Assembly (NCBI RefSeq): GCF_016462545.1
Contig: NZ_JAEMTA010000020.1
Location: 28,079-92,078, forward strand
Reading direction: 5' to 3'
Source of the DNA: Mycolicibacterium sp.
GTDB lineage: Bacteria; Actinomycetota; Actinomycetes; Mycobacteriales; Mycobacteriaceae
Length of the DNA: 64,000 nucleotides
Shown: one piece after another, positions 58,099 through 64,000 of the stretch
How the letters are laid out: every line of letters begins with the position of its first letter
Numbering within the stretch: position 1 is the first letter of the stretch
Program-made: the position numbers and the translations under genes
The notes under the pieces: generated by a model
The model's database searches: none
What the model was told of the DNA's origin: nothing
What the model saw: only the letters and a program-made list of their open reading frames with translations

Positions 58099-59298
58099 CT
58101 ACTGGACCTTGAAGATCCAGATCAGGTTGGTGGTGAGCTCACCGTTGGGCGACCACTGGTAATTGCGCGCCACACCCTGGCCGTTGTAGTTCTTGACGTA
58201 ATCCAGCAGCGCCGGTCGGGTGATCGCACCCGAGTCGATGCCCTTCAACAAGATGGTGCCGAGGTCGTAACCCTCGGTGCTGTAGGTGCCGGGTTGCTGA
58301 CCGAACTTCTTCGTGTACTCGTCGGCGAACGTTCCGGTGGCCGGGCCGCACGGGCAGGACAGGATCGAGCCCTTCGACGACTCACCGGCCTGCTTGACGA
58401 ACTCCGGGTCCTTCGTGCCGTCGGCGCTGACGAAGGTCGCCTCGACCCCGCCGTCCTTCAGCTGCTGGACGAACGGCGCGGCTTCCGAGTAGTAACCGCT
58501 GTAGAAGACGGCGTCCGGGCTGACGCCCTTGATCTGAGTGACGGCGGCCGAGAAGTCCTTGTCGCCCTTCTTCACCTGGATGTTGCAGGCCGAATCGGCG
58601 ACCGGTCCCAGTGTTTCGCGAATCGGGACGGCCAGTCCCAGCCCGTAGTCGGTGCTGTCGTCGACGACGCAGATCTTCTTGTAGCCGAGGGTGTTCTTCA
58701 GGTAGTTGGCCACGGATGGCCCCTGCACCCCATCATTGGCGAGACCGCGGAAGAAGGTCTTCCACCCGTTCTCGCTCAGCGTCGGGTTGGTGGCCGACGC
58801 CGTGGCCGCGACGAGCCCGGCCTGATCGAACACCGTGCCGGTGGCCTTGGTCTCGCCGGAGAACGCGGGCCCGACCAGTCCGATCGTGTACTGGTCGTCG
58901 ACGATCTGAGGGGCAACCGCGGTGGCCTTCTGAGGATCGCCCTCGGTGTCGAACGGCTTCAGCTGCACCTGGCAGCCGGGGTTGGCGGCGTTGTGCTTGT
59001 CGATGGCGAGCTGTACGCCGTTCTTGATGTTGATGCCGAGCGCGGCGTCGGGGCCGTTGAGAGCGCCGGCCATCGCGATCGACACCGGCGGGCAGGTTGC
59101 CTTGCCGTCGCCAGTCGGATCGGCCGGCTTCGCGCCCTCTGCCGCCTTGACCTCGGCGCCGTTCTCGTCGATCTGGACCTGCTCGACGATCTTCAGGTCA
59201 GACTGCGACGAACTCTGCTCCGGCGCCGACTGGCTGCAGCCAGCGATCCCGAGCACGAGCAAGCCCGCGCTTCCGAGAGCAAATGCATTACGTGCCAT
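58099..59298 (-). CDS. Branched-chain amino acid-type substrate-binding lipoprotein (LivJ/K-like)
   Basis: MARNAFALGSAGLLVLGIAGCSQSAPEQ (lipobox), ...PVSIAMAGALNGPDAALGINIKNGVQLAIDKHNAANPGCQV... Confidence 0.92.
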   Translation of the reverse strand: MARNAFALGSAGLLVLGIAGCSQSAPEQSSSQSDLKIVEQVQIDENGAEVKAAEGAKPADPTGDGKATCPPVSIAMAGALNGPDAALGINIKNGVQLAIDKHNAANPGCQVQLKPFDTEGDPQKATAVAPQIVDDQYTIGLVGPAFSGETKATGTVFDQAGLVAATASATNPTLSENGWKTFFRGLANDGVQGPSVANYLKNTLGYKKICVVDDSTDYGLGLAVPIRETLGPVADSACNIQVKKGDKDFSAAVTQIKGVSPDAVFYSGYYSEAAPFVQQLKDGGVEATFVSADGTKDPEFVKQAGESSKGSILSCPCGPATGTFADEYTKKFGQQPGTYSTEGYDLGTILLKGIDSGAITRPALLDYVKNYNGQGVARNYQWSPNGELTTNLIWIFKVQ

Positions 59299-59488
59299 GC
59301 GACCGCGCACGTGTCACCTCCGTGTCAACGTTGTCAGGGGCATCGACGGCGCAGGTCACGTGACCCAGGCCCGCCGGTGCTTCCGGTAGAACATAGCCAA
59401 CACATCGCGCCGGTGCGTGATGTTGACGAACGCGGACTGAGTGTCGCCTGTGTGATCGGGTGAAACAGCGCGTCAGGAAACGCACTTG

Positions 59489-60103
59489 TTACGTCTCAGG
59501 TGTGTCCAAGGTTTCCAGGACGACCTCGGCGACACGCCTCATGGTGGTGCGACGATCCATCGCCGCGCGCTGAATCCACTTGAACGCCTCCGGCTCCGAC
59601 ATCTTCTGCTTGGCCTGGAGCAAACCCTTTGCGCGCTCGACGAGTTTGCGCGTCTCGAGCCGGTCCGACAGCGAGGCGACTTCCAGTTCCAGCGCGGAGA
59701 TCTCGCCGAATCGGCTGACCGCCAACTCGATCGCCGGAATGAGATCGGTGATCGAGAAGGGCTTCACCAGATACGCCATGGCGCCGGCGTCGCGGGCTCG
59801 CTCGACGAGCTCACGCTGGGAGAAGGCAGTCAATATCAAGATCGGTGCGATCCGCTTCGTCGCGATCTCGGCGGCCGCATCGATGCCGTCGCGGCGCGGC
59901 ATCTTGACGTCCATGATCACCAGATCGGGCCGCAGGCTCTCGGCGAGCTCCACCGCCTCCTGTCCGTCACCGGCCTCGCCCACCACCTCATAACCCTCTT
60001 CGCGAAGCATCTCCGCGAGATCCATGCGGATGAGAGCTTCGTCCTCGGCGATGAGGACACGGTGCGGCTTGGCAGTGTCGGTCGTGGACCCGGTCATGAC
60101 CAC
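59489..60103 (-). CDS. pdtaR: ANTAR-domain response regulator
   Basis: HRVLIAEDEALIRMDLAEMLREEGYEVVGEAGDGQEAVELAESLRPDLVIMDVKMP...; ANTAR C-terminus ERAKGLLQAKQKMSEPEAFKWIQRAAMDRRTTMRRVAEVVLE. Confidence 0.93.
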   Translation of the reverse strand: MVMTGSTTDTAKPHRVLIAEDEALIRMDLAEMLREEGYEVVGEAGDGQEAVELAESLRPDLVIMDVKMPRRDGIDAAAEIATKRIAPILILTAFSQRELVERARDAGAMAYLVKPFSITDLIPAIELAVSRFGEISALELEVASLSDRLETRKLVERAKGLLQAKQKMSEPEAFKWIQRAAMDRRTTMRRVAEVVLETLDTPET

Positions 60104-60191
60104 ATTGTCGCGTGAGTAGCGCAGAACAGCGACCGCGGGGCCGTGACGGTCCCCTGGGCCGATCCTCTATGGTGGGAAACCGCAGCGCGAG

Positions 60192-60268
60192 GCCCTCGTA
60201 TCCCAATTGGCAGAGGAAACGGATTCAAAACCCGTGCAGTGTGAGTTCGAGTCTCACCGAGGGCACCA
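60192..60268 (+). tRNA. tRNA-Leu (CAA), short variable arm, encoded CCA
   Basis: GCCCTCG TA ... ACGGA TTCAAAA CCCGT GCAGT GTGAG TTCGAGT CTCAC CGAGGGC A CCA; acceptor stem pairs perfectly. Confidence 0.85.
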
Positions 60269-60360
60269 GAAAGAGCTGATCACAGCGTGTATCGACTCCC
60301 GCCGAACAGCCCACACACCGACCCAGCCCGCAGACAGCCCGCAGGAACTAAGATGCGGGC

Positions 60361-61695
60361 ATGTCGACGACCAGGCGCGGATCCCGTGCAGGAGTAGAGG
60401 ACCGCTGGCACCGGCCAGCCCGTAGGAGCGAGGAAGTCCGGTATCCCGCCGACGTCAGTCCAGGTGAGCCGACGTGGTGCATGGACGCCAAGCACGGCAC
60501 CCCCGGCACCCTGGTCTGCACGGGTCGTCACGGACAGGGCCACCGCTGGCAGGCCCGTTGGGTCGGCGAAGGCGTGGAGCGGTCCAAGAGCTTTGCCAAG
60601 AAGGCCGATGCTGAGAGGCAGTTACGCGGCGTGGTCGCCGACCTGGAAACCGGCACCTACGCCGACCCCCAGCGCTCCGCAGTGACGTTCGAGACCGTGG
60701 CCGAGTCCTGGCTCAAGACAAAGCAAGCCACCAACCGCGCACCCAAGACCATCGCCGGATATAGAGGTCTCCTCGACGTCGTCATCCTGCCCAAGTGGCG
60801 TGACGAGCGCCTGCGCGACATCACCCATGAGCGCCTTCAGGACTGGACCACCTGGTTGGCCTCCGACCCGACGGCACGTCAACACAAGAAGAAGGGGAAG
60901 GAGGATGCCGGCCTGTCCCCTGCCCGCGTGATCCAGGTTCACCAGGTGGTGTCTCAGGTCCTCGGCTTCGCCCTGCGGTCCAAGTATGTCGCCACCAACG
61001 CTGCCGACCACATCGAGCTGCCGAGCAAATCGCAGAGCAAGGACCTCGCCCTGAGTCACGATCAGGTGCACCGTCTGGCCGAGGAAACGGCCAACGCCGA
61101 GAAGGCCGTTCGCTACCGCAGCGACACCACCTCGCCCCAGACACCCCCTCAGGCCCTCGGCACCATGGTGCGATTCCTCGCCTACACTGGACTGCGCTAC
61201 GGCGAGTGCACCGCACTTCGGGTCAGCGACGTCGACACGACCAAGCGCCGCGTAACGGTCGGCAAGTCAGTGACCCAGGTACGCGGCCAGGGGCTCGTCG
61301 AGGGTGACACCAAGACTCACCAGCGCCGGTCCGTACCGATCCTGACCACCGCTCTAGTCGAGGAGTTGCGCTTACTCGTCGAGGATCGTGACCCCTCGGA
61401 GTACCTGTTCCCCGGTCCCGACGGTGGCCCGATGGCCATCGGGTGGTTCCGGGTGCGGTTCGACCGGGCCGTCCGCAAGCTCGGCGTGCCTGGTGTCACC
61501 CCGCATACGTTGCGACACTCCGCCGGGTCACTTGCATTGGCCTCCGGTGCCTCCATCGCCACAGTGCAGAAGCTCCTGGGTCATCGGAACGCCACGACGA
61601 CGTTGAACGTCTACAGCCACATGCTGCCCGACGACTTCGACAACCTCGCCGCTGCGATGGACTCCGCTGCCCGCAAGGCCTCGACCAGCGCCTAG
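60361..61695 (+). CDS. Tyrosine site-specific recombinase (integrase)
   Basis: AYTGLRYGEC, PHTLRHSAGSLAL, LLGHRNATTTLNVYSHM catalytic motifs; next to tRNA-Leu. Confidence 0.95.
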   Translation: MSTTRRGSRAGVEDRWHRPARRSEEVRYPADVSPGEPTWCMDAKHGTPGTLVCTGRHGQGHRWQARWVGEGVERSKSFAKKADAERQLRGVVADLETGTYADPQRSAVTFETVAESWLKTKQATNRAPKTIAGYRGLLDVVILPKWRDERLRDITHERLQDWTTWLASDPTARQHKKKGKEDAGLSPARVIQVHQVVSQVLGFALRSKYVATNAADHIELPSKSQSKDLALSHDQVHRLAEETANAEKAVRYRSDTTSPQTPPQALGTMVRFLAYTGLRYGECTALRVSDVDTTKRRVTVGKSVTQVRGQGLVEGDTKTHQRRSVPILTTALVEELRLLVEDRDPSEYLFPGPDGGPMAIGWFRVRFDRAVRKLGVPGVTPHTLRHSAGSLALASGASIATVQKLLGHRNATTTLNVYSHMLPDDFDNLAAAMDSAARKASTSA

Positions 61696-61761
61696 AGCGT
61701 CATAAGTAACAGCTCCTGGAACGAAATGCACTGCAGCGCAACCGTATTGAGGCGGACCACC

Positions 61762-61790
61762 TTGTCCCGTTGCACGCTTTGACGTAGACT
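61762..61790 (+). promoter_or_regulatory. Putative promoter for excisionase-like gene
   Basis: TTGTCC-N17-TAGACT, about 92 nt upstream of the ATG at 61883. Confidence 0.4.
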
Positions 61791-61882
61791 CGGACACGCG
61801 GTTCCCCTGGAATCGGCAACACCCTCGAAGTCGTGCCACTGGCGCGAGTTGGTTTGCCGTTTCTAGAGGAAGGTCCCGCGCC

Positions 61883-62131
61883 ATGGGTGCACACCCAATT
61901 TCGTCGCACTGCCCGCACTGCTCCCAGGTCGATCCGCCCGACCGCATGACTACGGGCGAAGCCGCCCGCTATACAGGCGTGGCCGAATCGACACTTCGTT
62001 ACTACCGGCACGCCGACATCGGCCCCGCGTCCTACGCGATCCGCACCAAGGTGTTGTACGACCGCGCCGACCTCGATGCGTGGATTGCCGCGCAGAAGGC
62101 CGCGAGCCTCCGTGGCGGTGACGTCGCGTGA
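61883..62131 (+). CDS. Excisionase/AlpA-like helix-turn-helix protein
   Basis: MTTGEAARYTGVAESTLRYYRHADIGPASYAIRTKVLYDRADLDAWIAAQK: HTH_17-like pattern. Confidence 0.82.
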   Translation: MGAHPISSHCPHCSQVDPPDRMTTGEAARYTGVAESTLRYYRHADIGPASYAIRTKVLYDRADLDAWIAAQKAASLRGGDVA

Positions 62132-62253
62132 ACGCCTCCCCCCTCACACAGGCCGACCGTGACGTCGTCGAGGACGTCGGCCTGGCCGACCTCGACGACC
62201 GCGTCGGTCAGGGTCCGCACGCCGTGCACGCCGAGGAGGCGATGCCGTCGTGA
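62128..62253 (+). CDS. Small hypothetical protein of the integrated element
   Basis: GTG overlaps the upstream TGA: VNASPLTQADRDVVEDVGLADLDDRVGQGPHAVHAEEAMPS*. Confidence 0.4.
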   Translation: MNASPLTQADRDVVEDVGLADLDDRVGQGPHAVHAEEAMPS

Positions 62254-62384
62254 CTGAACGAACGAGCCGCCCCGGCGAGGAGATCACCGGAGCGGCCCAG
62301 ATGCCCGAGTCAGGAGCTATCCGCAATCTTACCCCCCAGGGGTATGCGTGGGCACGGTTGGTGGTGGCCCATGTCCGAACTTGA
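62250..62384 (+). CDS. Small hypothetical protein of the integrated element
   Basis: GTG overlaps the upstream TGA: VTERTSRPGEEITGAAQMPESGAIRNLTPQGYAWARLVVAHVRT*; overlaps the ATPase start. Confidence 0.35.
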   Translation: MTERTSRPGEEITGAAQMPESGAIRNLTPQGYAWARLVVAHVRT

Positions 62385-63885
62385 ACACAAGGTCCTGTCC
62401 CGGATGCTGGACCCAGGCGACATCGCCACCGTGGCCGCAGCTGGCATGTCCTCCAAGGCATTCGAGGACCTCAGCTGCCGCGCCGCCTATGGATGGATGC
62501 TCGAACGCTGGCGGGCGGATGGGACGCCGCCCACCACGATGATGATGGGCAATGAGTTCCCTACGTTGAAGCTCGACGCCAAGGTCGACGAGCCCGTCGG
62601 GTGGATGGTCGCCGCGTTGCAGCAGCGCTACACCGTCAATCAGGCCCAGGACGTCATGCTGACCGCGTCCAAGACTCTCGACGCCGATCCTGAGGCTACC
62701 GTCGTGGGCCTGCGCAACGCCCTAGACGACGTTCTGAGACAGTCGGGGACTGCACCCGGCCCGACGCTCTACACCGACGTGGGGGCGATGCTGGACGACG
62801 CCCTGCCTGAGGCTCCGCACCCCGAGGTGCTGACCCGCGCCGACGGGGTGCCCCTGTTCTATCGGGGTGAGGTCAACTTGTTGTTCGGTGACCCCGAGCA
62901 CGGCAAGACGTGGATCGGCCTGGCCGCGTGCGCCGAGGTGCTGGCCTCCGGTGGCCGCGTCCTGGTGGCCGACATCGACCACAACGGCGCGCAGGCCATC
63001 GTGTCGCGCCTGTTGCTGCTCGGCGCGCCGAAAGAGTCTCTGCGCGATCGTGACCGGTTCCGGCACTGCGAGCCCGCCGAGGTTCCCGACGTCGTGCGGA
63101 TGGTCGCCGACTGCGCCAGCTGGACACCCGACGTCGTGATGGTCGACTCCACCGGCGAGTTGCTGCCGATGTTCGATGCCAACAGCGACTCCGGCGACGA
63201 CTTCACCCGCGTGCACGCCCGTGTACTGCAGCCGCTGGCCGACCTCGGCGCGGCGGTGCTGCTCGTGGACCACTTGGCCAAGGGCAAGGACTCACGCGCA
63301 CTCGGTCCCGGCGGCACGATGGCCAAGCGCCGCACCGTAGGTGGCCTCTCGCTGCGCGTCGTGCGAGAGCGTCCGTTCACCCGCACCGGGGGCGGATCGG
63401 CGCGCCTGTTGGTCAACAAGGACCGCCACGGCGGGGTGCGCGACCACTGCGCCGCCCCACGCCCTGGCAAGGACAACGACGAGCAGCTGGCCGGGACGTT
63501 CGTACTGGACGCCAACGCCGACGGCTCCACGTGGCTTGTGGCACCCCCGCAGGCCGACGCCAGCGGAGCCGGTGAGGAGTTCCGGCCCACGCTGCTGATG
63601 GAGCGTGCCAGCCGCTTGGTCGAGGACAGGCCACGAGCGTTGACGCGCAACCAGATCGCCGAGGAGACGCAGGGCAAGAAGGCCACGTTGCTGCTAGCCG
63701 TGGACCTCTTGGAGCGCGAGGGCCACTTCACCAAGAGCGAGGACAGGCCGCAGAGATACACCTCGGCGAGGCCCTACCGGCAAGCCGAGGACCCACGGGC
63801 GCAGTCCCACATGCCGATGGCAGACCGCCTGCGGCGACACCAGGGCGACCAGGAAGAGCAGACCGGAGGCCAGGACGATGACTAG
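62371..63885 (+). CDS. RepA-like/RecA-fold AAA ATPase
   Basis: GEVNLLFGDPEHGKTWIGLAACAEVLASGGRVLVADIDHNGAQAIVSRLLLLG...PDVVMVDSTGELLPMF...AAVLLVDHLAKG: Walker A/B; winged-helix-like C-terminus. Confidence 0.85.
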   Translation: MSELEHKVLSRMLDPGDIATVAAAGMSSKAFEDLSCRAAYGWMLERWRADGTPPTTMMMGNEFPTLKLDAKVDEPVGWMVAALQQRYTVNQAQDVMLTASKTLDADPEATVVGLRNALDDVLRQSGTAPGPTLYTDVGAMLDDALPEAPHPEVLTRADGVPLFYRGEVNLLFGDPEHGKTWIGLAACAEVLASGGRVLVADIDHNGAQAIVSRLLLLGAPKESLRDRDRFRHCEPAEVPDVVRMVADCASWTPDVVMVDSTGELLPMFDANSDSGDDFTRVHARVLQPLADLGAAVLLVDHLAKGKDSRALGPGGTMAKRRTVGGLSLRVVRERPFTRTGGGSARLLVNKDRHGGVRDHCAAPRPGKDNDEQLAGTFVLDANADGSTWLVAPPQADASGAGEEFRPTLLMERASRLVEDRPRALTRNQIAEETQGKKATLLLAVDLLEREGHFTKSEDRPQRYTSARPYRQAEDPRAQSHMPMADRLRRHQGDQEEQTGGQDDD

Positions 63886-63908
63886 GGCCAGAAGCCTTCT
63901 GATGCCAG

Positions 63909-63993
63909 GACGTTCCCCGTTCCCAAGACGTTCCCCGACGTTCCCAGGAACGCCCAACCCCGAGGCGTTCCCCCTATAGGGGTGGGGAACGCC
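63909..63993. repeat. Iteron-like GACGTTCCC(C) direct and inverted repeats
   Basis: gacgttcccc at 63909 and 63927, gacgttccca at 63937, inverted ggaacg at 63947, then GGCGTTCCCC (63964-63973) facing GGGGAACGCC (63984-63993). Confidence 0.75.
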
Positions 63994-64000
63994 CTATGGG

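Noticed and set aside
63878-63979. 34-codon ORF starting in the stop of the RepA-like gene (MTRARSLLMPGRSPFPRRSP...)
   Set aside because: Consists mostly of the iteron repeats; better explained as an origin than a protein.

Overview
High-GC actinobacterial (Mycobacterium/Mycolicibacterium-type) chromosome segment. The backbone carries recognisable mycobacterial housekeeping genes: infC-rpmI-rplT-tsnR, lysX, uvrA, uvrB, coaE, rpsA, polA and the ANTAR regulator pdtaR. Several accessory modules sit between them: (i) a TPR + CHAT-protease cassette with uncharacterised partner genes (about 7.9-14.0 kb); (ii) an amidohydrolase/permease/AraC module (14.7-19.3 kb); (iii) a UbiD x2 / UbiX / SRPBCC / thioesterase / amidohydrolase / aldolase / acyl-CoA ligase catabolic cluster (25.8-35.1 kb); (iv) a heme oxygenase plus bacteriophytochrome-GGDEF-EAL operon (35.4-38.8 kb); (v) a KstR-box-associated DUF35 + thiolase/lipid-transfer pair (52.3-54.1 kb) beside a Liv-type ABC transporter; (vi) the left end of an integrative element at a tRNA-Leu(CAA) gene, with integrase, excisionase-like HTH protein, RepA-like AAA ATPase and iteron-like repeats (60.2-64.0 kb, truncated by the window end). 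Regulatory signals read directly include RecA-NDp/PafBC-type promoters at uvrB and uvrA, a MerR-type 19-bp-spacer promoter with a perfect palindrome at an MFS pump, a KstR-type box, a partial DosR-like box, a non-AUG (AUC) infC start, and many -10 boxes 6-8 nt from start codons (leaderless architecture). All calls come from reading the sequence and supplied translations; no database search was run.
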